DNA from: Leeuwenhoekiella polynyae
Lineage (GTDB): Bacteria; Bacteroidota; Bacteroidia; Flavobacteriales; Flavobacteriaceae
Direction of reading: 5' to 3'
NCBI RefSeq assembly: GCF_004104075.1
Contig: NZ_QOVK01000009.1
Coordinates: forward strand, 62,001 to 126,000
Length of the DNA stretch: 64,000 nt
Shown piece after piece: positions 32,754-41,832 of the stretch (positions are counted from its first letter, which is position 1; every line of letters starts with the position of its first letter). A program made the position numbers and the translations under genes. The notes beneath the pieces were generated by a model, which saw only the letters and a program-made list of their open reading frames with translations, did no database searches and was not told the DNA's origin.

Positions 32754-34592
32754 ATGCTACAAGGCTTGGATATAGCTATCATATTACTCTATCTGATCGG
32801 AACCATTCTCATAGGTCTTGCTTTAAGAAAAAAAGCTCAGAAAAGTAAAGATGATTATTTAATGGGAGGCAAGTCATTGCCATGGTATATGTTAGGCCTT
32901 TCAAACGCATCTGGCATGTTTGATATATCGGGGACCATGTGGCTCGTGACCTTAACCTTCGTTTACGGACTAAAAAGTATTTGGATACCCTGGTTATGGC
33001 CTGTTTTTAACCAGGTGTTCTTAATGGTTTACTTATCTGTCTGGCTTCGGAGATCTAATGTTACTACTGGTGCAGAATGGATTCTTTTTCGTTTTGACAA
33101 CGGTAAAGGAGGTAAAAGATCTCATACAATAATTGTCATTTTTGCAATACTCAGTTGTCTGGGTTTTTTGGCATACGGTTTTATAGGACTGGGAAAATTT
33201 GTTGAAATATTTATCCCTTGGGAAATAGTGTCCCAGTACATCCCCTTCAACATCCCACCTAACTATATCCCTCACTTTTATGGTATTATTTTTACATTAT
33301 TTGCAGTATTCTACTCTGTTTTAGGAGGGATGTCTGGTATTGTTTGGACAGACGTTTTACAGTATACGGTAATGACGGTGTCATCAATAGCCATTGCTGT
33401 TATCGCCTGGAAGGCAATGGGCTCCAATCAGCTCAATGTTCCTAATGGCTGGATGAATCCATTTTTTGACTGGAAGTTAAATATGGATTGGACCGGAATT
33501 ATCGATGAGGTCAATGCCAAAATAAAATCTGACGGATACTCCCTTTTTACCATATTCTTCATGTTGATGCTTTTTAAAGGAATTCTCGCTAGCATCGCAG
33601 GGCCTGCCCCAAATTACGACATGCAGAAAATTTTATCTACTAAATCGCCATTCGAGGCTGCAAAAATGAGTGCTTTTTCACTTGCCGCATTAATTCCTAC
33701 CCGATATCTAATGGTAGGTGGCTTCTCGGTTCTGGCAATTTTATTTTATGATGATTTAGATCTTTATACTGCCGGTATACTTGATTTTGAAAAAATACTG
33801 CCTGCGGCAATTGAGCAATTTGTTCCTGTTGGTTTATTAGGTTTATTACTTGCCGGCTTACTTGCCGCGTTCATGTCAACTTTTGCCGGAACCTTAAATG
33901 CAGCTCAGGCATATCTTGTAAACGACATTTATCTGAAGCACTACAATCCTCATGCCAGTCACTCTAAAATTAAGAAAATGAACTATAGCAGTGGCCTCGC
34001 TGTTGTACTTGTAAGTATTATTCTCGGCTTTTTTATACAGGATGTCAATTCCATTTTGCAGTGGATAGTTTCGGCACTCTATGGTAGCTACGTGGTGTCT
34101 AATGTCTTAAAGTGGCACTGGTGGAGGTTTAATGGTGAAGGCTACTTCTGGGGAATGCTCTCAGGAATGATCCCTGCTATGATCTTTCCATTATTTACTG
34201 ATACTTTAGATCTTTATTACTTCCCAATTATCCTTCTTATTTCGATTGCTGGTAGTATTCTTGGAACTTATTCTGCCCCTCCAACCGATCAAAGGGTACT
34301 TATGGATTTTTATAAAAAAACAAGACCTTGGGGATACTGGAAACCCGTGTACGAACAACTAAAAAAAGAAGATCCCGGGTTTTCAAGAAACAAAGGTTTT
34401 ACAAGAGATATGTTTAATGTAGTGCTGGGCACGGTAGCTCAAACATTACTAGTTGTTATCCCTATCTACCTGATACTTCACGAAAATATGCATTTCCTAA
34501 TTTCTTGTGCAATACTGGTTGTGTGCATTATGGTATTGAAAAAAACATGGTGGAACACCATTAAAATTGAAAATAATATAAGTAGTAAATAA
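32754..34592 (+). CDS. sodium:solute symporter (SSS family), probable disaccharide importer
   Basis: Inner-membrane sodium-coupled transporter. The 612-residue protein has about 13-14 hydrophobic segments. The first (AIILLYLIGTILIGLALRKK) is followed by the SSS signature KSKDDYLMGGKSLPWYMLGLSNASG. FYSVLGGMSGIVWTDVLQYTVM, GLLLAGLLAAFMSTFAGTLNAAQAYLVNDIY and other segments typical of the family are present. It lies between GH26 and GH130/epimerase genes, so it most likely imports mannobiose or mannosyl-glucose for the cytosolic enzymes downstream. Translation starts one base after the GH26 stop. The substrate is an inference. Confidence 0.88.
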   Translation: MLQGLDIAIILLYLIGTILIGLALRKKAQKSKDDYLMGGKSLPWYMLGLSNASGMFDISGTMWLVTLTFVYGLKSIWIPWLWPVFNQVFLMVYLSVWLRRSNVTTGAEWILFRFDNGKGGKRSHTIIVIFAILSCLGFLAYGFIGLGKFVEIFIPWEIVSQYIPFNIPPNYIPHFYGIIFTLFAVFYSVLGGMSGIVWTDVLQYTVMTVSSIAIAVIAWKAMGSNQLNVPNGWMNPFFDWKLNMDWTGIIDEVNAKIKSDGYSLFTIFFMLMLFKGILASIAGPAPNYDMQKILSTKSPFEAAKMSAFSLAALIPTRYLMVGGFSVLAILFYDDLDLYTAGILDFEKILPAAIEQFVPVGLLGLLLAGLLAAFMSTFAGTLNAAQAYLVNDIYLKHYNPHASHSKIKKMNYSSGLAVVLVSIILGFFIQDVNSILQWIVSALYGSYVVSNVLKWHWWRFNGEGYFWGMLSGMIPAMIFPLFTDTLDLYYFPIILLISIAGSILGTYSAPPTDQRVLMDFYKKTRPWGYWKPVYEQLKKEDPGFSRNKGFTRDMFNVVLGTVAQTLLVVIPIYLILHENMHFLISCAILVVCIMVLKKTWWNTIKIENNISSK

Positions 34593-34595
34593 TTT

Positions 34596-35801
34596 ATGTC
34601 AATTACAGAAAATAAAAATCCAAAAACGAAAAAAATACCAAATTATGATCATTTGGTTAATGACTTTCAAACCTTCCTGGCACAAAAAAATTACCCGGAA
34701 GACCAATCAAATGGTATTTACAAAAGGTATGTAAACCCGGTTCTAACCAATAAACACGCTCCTTTAGAATGGCGCTACGATTTTAACCCCGAGACAAATC
34801 CATTTGGGATGGAGCGCATTGGTATAAACGCCACATTTAATCCGGGTGCGATTAAATGGAATGGTCAGTATATTTTAGCTGTTCGTGTTGAAGGGAATGA
34901 TAGAAAATCCTTTTTTGCGTTAGCTGAAAGCAATAATGGAGTTGACAACTTTAAATTTTGGGATAAGCCCATTGCATTGCCGCAAACCCATGAGCCTGAC
35001 ACCAATGTCTATGATATGCGTCTTACCAAACACGAGGATGGTTGGATCTATGGTATTTTTTGTACCGAACGTAAAGACAACTTAAAACCTCTTGACACCA
35101 CTGCTGCTGTTGCAAATGCAGGAATCGTTCGCACAAAGGATTTAAAAAATTGGGAACGCTTACCTGATCTAATCTCAAATTCCGGTCAACAACGCAATGT
35201 AGTCATGCATCCAGAATTCATAAACGGTAACTATGCGCTATACACCCGTCCACAAGACGGTTTTATTGAAGTCGGCAAAGGTGGTGGTATTGGTCTAGGG
35301 TACATAAAAGACATGAAAAATCCGGTACTTGAGGGTGAGAAAATAATCAATCGCAAAGCCTATCATACAATTTATGAATTAAAAAATGGTCTGGGTCCCG
35401 CTCCAATAAAAACAAAAGAAGGCTGGCTCCACCTGGCTCATGGCGTAAGAAATACTGCAGGAGGTCTACGCTATACACTTTATTTATTTATGACAGCATT
35501 AGATAGTATTGAACAAGTTATCTATCAACCAGCAGGATATTTTATGGCTCCTGACTATAAAGAAACCGTGGGAGATGTACCAAATGTATTGTTCGGTAAT
35601 GGTTGGATTCTGGATGATGATGGTAGAATACTCATCTATTATGCCTCATCAGACACACGTTCTCACGTTGCTGTTTCTTCTATAGACAGACTCATTGACT
35701 ATGTGAAAAACACCCCTCAGGACACCTTTACATCTTCAGGCTCAGTTCAAAATATCCTGGCACAAATTGAACGCAACAAAATCTTTAAGGATGCCGAATG
35801 A
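34596..35801 (+). CDS. GH130 4-O-beta-D-mannosyl-D-glucose phosphorylase-like enzyme
   Basis: Inverting phosphorylase that cleaves mannosyl-glucose with phosphate to mannose-1-phosphate and glucose. The 401-residue protein has no signal peptide, so it is cytosolic. Motifs include NPFGMERIGINATFNPGA, the probable catalytic Asp140 in DTNVYDMRLTKHEDG, IYGIFCTER, QRNVVMHPEF and GLGPAPIKTKEGWLHLAHGV. The pattern best fits subfamily 1, whose members use mannosyl-glucose. The 2-epimerase immediately downstream, with an overlapping start, is its expected partner. It gives the cell a phosphorolytic end to mannan breakdown. Confidence 0.92.
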   Translation: MSITENKNPKTKKIPNYDHLVNDFQTFLAQKNYPEDQSNGIYKRYVNPVLTNKHAPLEWRYDFNPETNPFGMERIGINATFNPGAIKWNGQYILAVRVEGNDRKSFFALAESNNGVDNFKFWDKPIALPQTHEPDTNVYDMRLTKHEDGWIYGIFCTERKDNLKPLDTTAAVANAGIVRTKDLKNWERLPDLISNSGQQRNVVMHPEFINGNYALYTRPQDGFIEVGKGGGIGLGYIKDMKNPVLEGEKIINRKAYHTIYELKNGLGPAPIKTKEGWLHLAHGVRNTAGGLRYTLYLFMTALDSIEQVIYQPAGYFMAPDYKETVGDVPNVLFGNGWILDDDGRILIYYASSDTRSHVAVSSIDRLIDYVKNTPQDTFTSSGSVQNILAQIERNKIFKDAE

Positions 35802-36984
35802 TGCAAATCAAAAATTTAAAAGCGAGCTTGAAAACGAGCTTAGGGAAATTCTAAAGTATTGGAAATATAATACTTTAGATGAATCAAATGGCGGTTTTTA
35901 CGGAAGAAGGAATTTTAAAAACAAATTAATACCAAAGGCTGATAAAGGCATTATTTTAAATACGCGTTTGCTTTGGGCATTTTCTGCAGCAGGTAACTTT
36001 TATAAAGATGAATCCCTTAAAGTTTATGCGGACAGAGCTTATGAATATTTAAAAGATCATTTTCAGGATCCCAGCCATTATGGCCTCTATTGGGAACTAG
36101 ATTACACGGGCAAACCTAAAAATACCCGAAAACAAATCTATGCTCAGGCCTTTGGAATATATGCTTTATCTGAATATTACCGATTTAGCAGTAAAGAAGA
36201 AGCTAAAGATTGGGCACTATCCTTATTTGACCTGGTAGAAACCTGGGCTAGAGATCAAAAAAACAATGGATATCTAGAAGCCTTTCAAAATGATTGGAGC
36301 CCAATAGCTGATGTGCGGTTGAGCGAAAAAGAGGATAACTCGGCTAAGACCATGAATACCCATTTACACATCCTGGAAGCATATACCACTCTTGCTCAAA
36401 TATCTAAAAACACCAAAGTACACGAAGCGTTGGAAAATTTAATAGTGCTTTTTCTAAATCGTTTTTATGACGAAACTAGTCAGCATTTCCAATTATTTTT
36501 TGATGAAAATTGGCATCGTACAAAAGCAATTGTTTCATACGGACATGATATCGAAGCAATCTGGCTTCTAACAGAGGCTTGTAAAGCAGTTGCCAACCCT
36601 AAATTACTACTAAAAACCAAATCAATTAGTGTAGCGGTTGCTAAAACCTTTTTAAAACAAGCCTATTTACCCAAATCAGGGATTATAAATGAAGTTGATC
36701 TTGATACAGGTAACGTTGATCCAGATAGACATTGGTGGGCCCAAATGGAAGCTTTGGTAGGCCTGCAATATGCTTATGAATTTTCTGGAGATATTCAATT
36801 TAGAAACGCGCAACTTGACATTTGGAATTATACAAAAAAACATTTTATAGATAGCAAATACGGCGAATGGCATTTTCGCCTAAATGAAAATCAAGAACCC
36901 TATACCTCTGAGGATAAGGTAAGTATGTGGAAAGCTCCATATCACAACTCCCGGGCTTGTATGGTAGTAATCAAATTAATTTAA
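35791..36984 (+). CDS. cytosolic AGE-family disaccharide 2-epimerase (mannobiose/cellobiose 2-epimerase-like)
   Basis: Converts the reducing-end mannose of beta-1,4-mannobiose to glucose, making mannosyl-glucose for GH130. The start is set at ATG 35791, which overlaps the GH130 stop by 11 bp; the frame reaches a TTG at 35767, but an ATG with AAGG immediately before it is preferred. The 397-residue product has no signal peptide. Family features are NGGFYGRRNF near the N-terminus, likely catalytic His in NTHLHILEAYTTL, SYGHDIEAIWLL and WKAPYHNSRACMV, and RHWWAQMEALVGLQY. The paralogue at 20756 is exported. Confidence 0.9.
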   Translation: MPNDANQKFKSELENELREILKYWKYNTLDESNGGFYGRRNFKNKLIPKADKGIILNTRLLWAFSAAGNFYKDESLKVYADRAYEYLKDHFQDPSHYGLYWELDYTGKPKNTRKQIYAQAFGIYALSEYYRFSSKEEAKDWALSLFDLVETWARDQKNNGYLEAFQNDWSPIADVRLSEKEDNSAKTMNTHLHILEAYTTLAQISKNTKVHEALENLIVLFLNRFYDETSQHFQLFFDENWHRTKAIVSYGHDIEAIWLLTEACKAVANPKLLLKTKSISVAVAKTFLKQAYLPKSGIINEVDLDTGNVDPDRHWWAQMEALVGLQYAYEFSGDIQFRNAQLDIWNYTKKHFIDSKYGEWHFRLNENQEPYTSEDKVSMWKAPYHNSRACMVVIKLI

Positions 36985-36988
36985 AATT

Positions 36989-38230
36989 ATGAAAAGAATA
37001 TTAACATCACTTTTTATTGTGAATTTTTTCTTGGTAAGCTGTTCAAAAGACGAAGAGTTTATGGAAGAAATAGATGCTACACCTCCAGTTTCTGAAGAAC
37101 AACCAGAAATAAGTTTCCCTCCTTCCCTTGCGTATTCATATATGGTAGATGCTGGAGCAACACCAGAGACTATTGCTTTGTTTTATAACCTTAAAGCTTT
37201 GTCATACTCAAGTTATATTGTTGGCCAGCAGGACGCTTTCAGTGCATTTTATCAGAATACCGGTGGAATGTCTGACATGAAAAAACTAACGGGTAGTGAT
37301 CCTGGCATGTTAGGATCAGACTTTATGTTTATCACAGATGATGCAAATGACGAGCAACCCAACAACTGGTTCTATCAACAAGAGCAACACATCCGTTCAA
37401 AAGCCATTGAAGCTTTTGATAAAGGAATGGTAAATATCTTTTGCTGGCACCTTAGAGAACCCTATGAAGGAGACCACTTCTATACTTCTGAAATGACAAC
37501 AGATCAAAAACAAAATGCCTTCAAAAGTATTCTGCCGGGTGGTGAGAATCACGAGTATTATAAGAAAAAATTACAAAAGGTAGCTACATTTACAAAAAAC
37601 CTTAAAAGTACAAACGGCACACTCATTCCTATAATATTTAGACCATTCCACGAGTTTGACAAAGACTTTTTTTGGTGGGGTGCCGCTTATAGTTCCCCTC
37701 AGGAATTCATTGAACTCTGGCGGTTTACGGTATCTTATTTGCGTGATGATTTAGACGTTAGTAATATACTGTACGCCTTTTCACCCGACAACAGCTATAC
37801 TACCGAAAACAGCTATTTAACGCGCTATCCTGGAGATGAATACGTAGACGTGGTAGGGATGGATAATTATGGGGATTTAGCCGCACAAAATGGGTCATTG
37901 ATAAGTCTTGCCAATCAAAAATTAAAAGTAGTATCAGACCTTGCAGAAAAACGCAACAAAATTGCTGCATTTACAGAAACTGGGTATTTTGTGTCTCCCT
38001 CAGATCAATTAGCCCCAGATTTTTACTCCAGAAACGTTTATGAAGTACTTACCAAACAGGACATAAATTTAGGTTTTATGATGTTTTGGCAAAATTATCA
38101 AGATTCTTATACGGTACCTGTACCAGGAGCCCGGGGAGCAGATGACTTTTTAAAGTTCAGAGAAAAGGAAAAAACCATGCTTTTAACAGATTTGCCAGAT
38201 ATTTATGATTTACCTGAAGACGACATTTAA
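36989..38230 (+). CDS. GH26 beta-mannanase-like lipoprotein, divergent active-site flank
   Basis: Third GH26 of the locus. The 413-residue product has a lipoprotein signal (FFLVSC, Cys18, then SKDEE), so it is probably surface-exposed. Acid/base Glu222 lies in FRPFHEFDKDFFWWG and nucleophile Glu330 in AFTETG. The Met-Asn-Gly stretch after the acid/base Glu in the other two GH26 proteins is replaced by Phe-Asp-Lys, which may change the +1 subsite. The start is 4 bp after the epimerase stop and its end overlaps GH5_7 by 26 bp. Endo- or exo-mode cannot be told from sequence. Confidence 0.9.
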   Translation: MKRILTSLFIVNFFLVSCSKDEEFMEEIDATPPVSEEQPEISFPPSLAYSYMVDAGATPETIALFYNLKALSYSSYIVGQQDAFSAFYQNTGGMSDMKKLTGSDPGMLGSDFMFITDDANDEQPNNWFYQQEQHIRSKAIEAFDKGMVNIFCWHLREPYEGDHFYTSEMTTDQKQNAFKSILPGGENHEYYKKKLQKVATFTKNLKSTNGTLIPIIFRPFHEFDKDFFWWGAAYSSPQEFIELWRFTVSYLRDDLDVSNILYAFSPDNSYTTENSYLTRYPGDEYVDVVGMDNYGDLAAQNGSLISLANQKLKVVSDLAEKRNKIAAFTETGYFVSPSDQLAPDFYSRNVYEVLTKQDINLGFMMFWQNYQDSYTVPVPGARGADDFLKFREKEKTMLLTDLPDIYDLPEDDI

Positions 38231-39515
38231 AAATATAAGTTGGAGGTTCTTTACTTGGGCTTTGTTGCTTATTACGTTCACTTCCTGCGGAAGTATTGAA
38301 AAAATAAGTGTTGAAGACGGGCGTTTTTACAAGGGTGACCAGCCATACTATTTTATAGGTGCTAACTATTGGTATGGCCCACTCATAGCTGCACCAAATA
38401 TTGGCGATCGAAAACGTTTAGTTCGTGAACTTGATTTAATGGATAGTTTAGGAATTAATAATCTACGAATATTGGTAGGAGCTGAAGGCGGTAAAGAAGA
38501 CTTCCAGGTTAAACCCGCATTGCAACCCACCCAAGGTCAGTATAATCAAGACTTACTTGTAGGTCTGGACTTTTTGCTGGCAGAGATGAGAAAACGCAAT
38601 ATGTATGCGGTGCTATACTTAAATAATAATTGGATTTGGTCTGGAGGAATGTCTGCATACCTAAACTGGAATGGATATGGGGAAGTTGCAAACCCCTTTC
38701 TGGAAAAATACACCTGGCCCGATTATTTTAAGTATACGCAACAATTTCACACCTGCACACCCTGTCGAAAAGCGTTTTTAAATCATATCCAATTCATTCT
38801 GGGGAGAACCAATTCTATAAATGGAAAAAAATATACCGAAGACAATACCATTATGTCCTGGCAAGTTGCCAATGAACCCCGGATTTTTACAGAAGAAGAT
38901 CGGGCACCTTTTAAAGAATGGCTAGATGAAGTCGTTACCCTTTTAGAAAATTTAGATCCAGACACCCTAATATCTACTGGAGCTGAAGGTAAAGCGAGTT
39001 ACCTTCAGGAAATAGACACCTATAAGATGCTTCATGAAAATTCCAATATTGACTATCTCACGATGCATATGTGGCCAAAGAACTGGCAGTGGTACGATCC
39101 GAATAACGAAGAGGAGTCCTTAAAATCTTCTATCTCGAAAGCAAATGATTATATACAAGAACACCTACAGGTTGCTCAGGAACTGAATAAACCAATAGTT
39201 ATATCAGAATTCGGTTTTCCACGTGCGAAGGAAAGCCTTTCTAAGAAAGCATCTATTGGCAATAGAAATGCATTCTATAGAGAATTATTCCAACTTATTG
39301 AAATAAGCTCTAAAGATAAATCTGTGTTATCAGGTCTAAATTTTTGGGGATTTGCGGGCTACGCGAAAACAAATGAAAAGAATGGAAAATGGGAAGTAGG
39401 AGATGATTTTAGTGCAGATCCCCCTCAGGAGCCGCAGGGTTTGAATTCTGTTTTTGCTTCAGACACCTCTACATTAAGCCTTATTAAAAAATACAACGAT
39501 GCTCTACAAAACTGA
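38205..39515 (+). CDS. GH5_7 beta-mannanase-like lipoprotein
   Basis: Retaining endo-beta-1,4-mannanase of a different family from GH26. The 436-residue product has a lipoprotein signal (LITFTSC, Cys28). Motifs include YFIGANYWYGPL, NNLRILVGAEGG, acid/base Glu224 in WQVANEP, YLTMHMWPKNWQWYDP and nucleophile Glu335 in IVISEFGFPR; the last two are typical of subfamily 7. It overlaps the upstream GH26 gene by 26 bp and the GH3 gene by 17 bp, a strong sign of one transcript. Surface location is inferred from the lipobox. Confidence 0.92.
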   Translation: MIYLKTTFKNISWRFFTWALLLITFTSCGSIEKISVEDGRFYKGDQPYYFIGANYWYGPLIAAPNIGDRKRLVRELDLMDSLGINNLRILVGAEGGKEDFQVKPALQPTQGQYNQDLLVGLDFLLAEMRKRNMYAVLYLNNNWIWSGGMSAYLNWNGYGEVANPFLEKYTWPDYFKYTQQFHTCTPCRKAFLNHIQFILGRTNSINGKKYTEDNTIMSWQVANEPRIFTEEDRAPFKEWLDEVVTLLENLDPDTLISTGAEGKASYLQEIDTYKMLHENSNIDYLTMHMWPKNWQWYDPNNEEESLKSSISKANDYIQEHLQVAQELNKPIVISEFGFPRAKESLSKKASIGNRNAFYRELFQLIEISSKDKSVLSGLNFWGFAGYAKTNEKNGKWEVGDDFSADPPQEPQGLNSVFASDTSTLSLIKKYNDALQN

Positions 39516-41832
39516 TCGGATAAAATGGTGCTTATCAATTTCTTTAGGGCTAAGTGCTTTTATTTTTTTGAACAGCTTCCGCTTTGCAAACACTTCAAAT
39601 TTATTAGAAATGCAGCGATCTCAAACAGACTCCATCGATGTTAAAGTAGATTCCATTTTAAAAATTATGACCCTTGAAGAAAAAGTGGGTCAAATGAATC
39701 AATATAATGGTTTCTGGGATGTAACAGGCCCCTCACCGAAAGATGGAAATGCAGCAAAAAAATATGAGGATATAAAAAGCGGTAGGGTTGGCTCTATGTT
39801 GACCGTTCGGGGGGTAGATCAGGTAAGGGAAGTCCAGAAGTTAGTGGTAGAAGAAAGTCGTTTAGGCATCCCTTTACTTATTGGTTTTGATGTTATTCAC
39901 GGCTACAAAACCTTAAGTCCAATTCCGCTTGCAGAGGCAGCCAGCTGGGATATTGAGGCAATCAAAAAATCAGCTGCTGTTGCTGCTTCAGAAGCTGCTG
40001 CATCGGGTATCAACTGGACATTTGCTCCAATGGTCGACATTTCTAGGGATCCGCGTTGGGGACGAGTAATGGAGGGCGCCGGTGAAGATCCTTATCTGGG
40101 AAGCAAAATTGCTAGGGCACGCGTTGAAGGTTTTCAAGGAAAAAATCTAAATGCCGTAAACACAATCGCCGCTACTGCAAAACATTTCGCAGCTTATGGT
40201 TTTGCTGAAGCAGGTAAAGAATACAATAAAGCAGATATAGGCACTGTCACTTTACATAATATGGTACTCCCACCGTTTAAAGCAGCAAACCAGGCCGGTG
40301 TAAGTACCTTTATGACAGGTTTTAATGAATTCAATGGTATTCCTGTAACAGGAAGCGAGTATCTTTTACGGGACTTATTAAAAAATAAATGGGGTTTTCA
40401 AGGCTTTGTGATTTCAGATTGGGCCTCTATAGAAGAAATGGTAACTCACGGCTATGCAAGGGATAAGGCTGATGCCGCAAACAAGGCAGTAAAAGCAGGT
40501 GTAGATATGGATATGGAGTCCTCTTCCTTTCTTGATGAATTGATTGGGCTGATTCAAGCTGGGGCAGTTCGGGAAGAATTAATAGACGATGCCGTTCGCA
40601 GGATTTTAAAAGTAAAGTTTCTGTTGGGCCTCTTTGATGATCCCTATAAATATTGTGATGTAGAGCGCGAACTACAAACTATTGGTAGTGAAGAAAATCG
40701 CAAAGCCGTTCTGGATATGGCCAAAAAATCTATAGTGCTTTTAAAAAATGAAAACAATTTACTACCCCTTAAAAAAAATGGTCAAAAAATAGCAGTAATA
40801 GGTCCGCTTGCCGATGATAGCAACAGTGTTTTGGGAAGTTGGCGCATTGCTTCTGAAGACAGTAGCGGTGTTTCAATAGTAGAGGGTTTAAAGCAGTATA
40901 AGGGAAATGAATTGATCTTTAAAAAAGGGGCCGATCTAATTACAAATAAGCCTACTTTTATCAACGAACTTGAATTTAATACTACCGATAAAAGTGGTTT
41001 TGAAGAAGCCCTTTCAGCTGCAAAAGCTGCTGACGTTGTTATAATGGTTTTGGGAGAGCACGGATTTCAGAGTGGCGAGGGACGTAGTAGAACACAATTA
41101 GACCTTCCAGGAGTTCAGCAAGACTTAATGGAAGAAGTGTTTAAGGTTAATAAAAATTGTGTTCTGGTGCTTAATAACGGGAGACCCCTGGCTATTGAAT
41201 GGGCGGATAAACACATCCCCTCAATTGTAGAAGCCTGGCATTTAGGTACCGAAACAGGAAACGCAGTAGCTCAGGTTCTTTATGGTGACTACAACCCTAG
41301 TGGTAAATTGCCAATGACCTTCCCCAGAAATGTGGCTCAAATTCCTATCTATTATAACCATAGAAATACAGGAAGACCTGTAGATCCTCAACCGGGTGAA
41401 AATATGGTTTTCTGGTCACACTACAGCGACATAGAAAACGCTCCACTATTCCCTTTTGGCTATGGGTTAAGCTACACCTCTTTTAACTACTCCAATCTCA
41501 ACGTAGAGAAAGAAAGCTATACTGTAAATGAAGAAGTACAAATTAGTGTAGAACTTAGTAATACCGGCGATTATAATGGTAAAGAGGTTGTACAATTATA
41601 CATTCGTGATCTTTTTGCAAAAATAGTAAGGCCGGTAAGAGAACTTAAAGGTTTCCAATTAGTAAAGCTGAAAAAAGGCGAATCTAAAATCATAAAGTTT
41701 AGTCTAACCAGCGAAGAGTTGGGTTTTTATGATCAAGACGGAAACTTTACAGTAGAGCCAGGAGAATTTGAAATCTTTGTAGGTACTGATTCAAACGCTA
41801 GTCTTAAAACCCGTTTTTTACTAAAGGAATAA
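39499..41832 (+). CDS. GH3 beta-glucosidase
   Basis: Retaining exo-beta-glucosidase, probably removing glucose from the non-reducing ends of glucomanno-oligosaccharides. The 777-residue product has a signal-like N-terminus (hydrophobic residues 10-25, cleavage near FRFAN) and the standard GH3 plan: a barrel with ALGINWTFAPMVDISRDPRWGR-like motif, nucleophile Asp307 in GFVISDWAS, an alpha/beta sandwich with GEHGFQSGEGRSRTQLDLPG, and a C-terminal fibronectin-III domain starting near SYTVNEEVQISVELSNTGD. It ends the seven-gene operon. Its stop (41830-41832) touches the stop of the opposite-strand esterase at 41833. Confidence 0.93.
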   Translation: MLYKTDRIKWCLSISLGLSAFIFLNSFRFANTSNLLEMQRSQTDSIDVKVDSILKIMTLEEKVGQMNQYNGFWDVTGPSPKDGNAAKKYEDIKSGRVGSMLTVRGVDQVREVQKLVVEESRLGIPLLIGFDVIHGYKTLSPIPLAEAASWDIEAIKKSAAVAASEAAASGINWTFAPMVDISRDPRWGRVMEGAGEDPYLGSKIARARVEGFQGKNLNAVNTIAATAKHFAAYGFAEAGKEYNKADIGTVTLHNMVLPPFKAANQAGVSTFMTGFNEFNGIPVTGSEYLLRDLLKNKWGFQGFVISDWASIEEMVTHGYARDKADAANKAVKAGVDMDMESSSFLDELIGLIQAGAVREELIDDAVRRILKVKFLLGLFDDPYKYCDVERELQTIGSEENRKAVLDMAKKSIVLLKNENNLLPLKKNGQKIAVIGPLADDSNSVLGSWRIASEDSSGVSIVEGLKQYKGNELIFKKGADLITNKPTFINELEFNTTDKSGFEEALSAAKAADVVIMVLGEHGFQSGEGRSRTQLDLPGVQQDLMEEVFKVNKNCVLVLNNGRPLAIEWADKHIPSIVEAWHLGTETGNAVAQVLYGDYNPSGKLPMTFPRNVAQIPIYYNHRNTGRPVDPQPGENMVFWSHYSDIENAPLFPFGYGLSYTSFNYSNLNVEKESYTVNEEVQISVELSNTGDYNGKEVVQLYIRDLFAKIVRPVRELKGFQLVKLKKGESKIIKFSLTSEELGFYDQDGNFTVEPGEFEIFVGTDSNASLKTRFLLKE

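Noticed and set aside
35767-35790. TTG start for the cytosolic epimerase
   Set aside because: ATG 35791 is available, overlaps the upstream stop in the usual operon manner, and fits family length.
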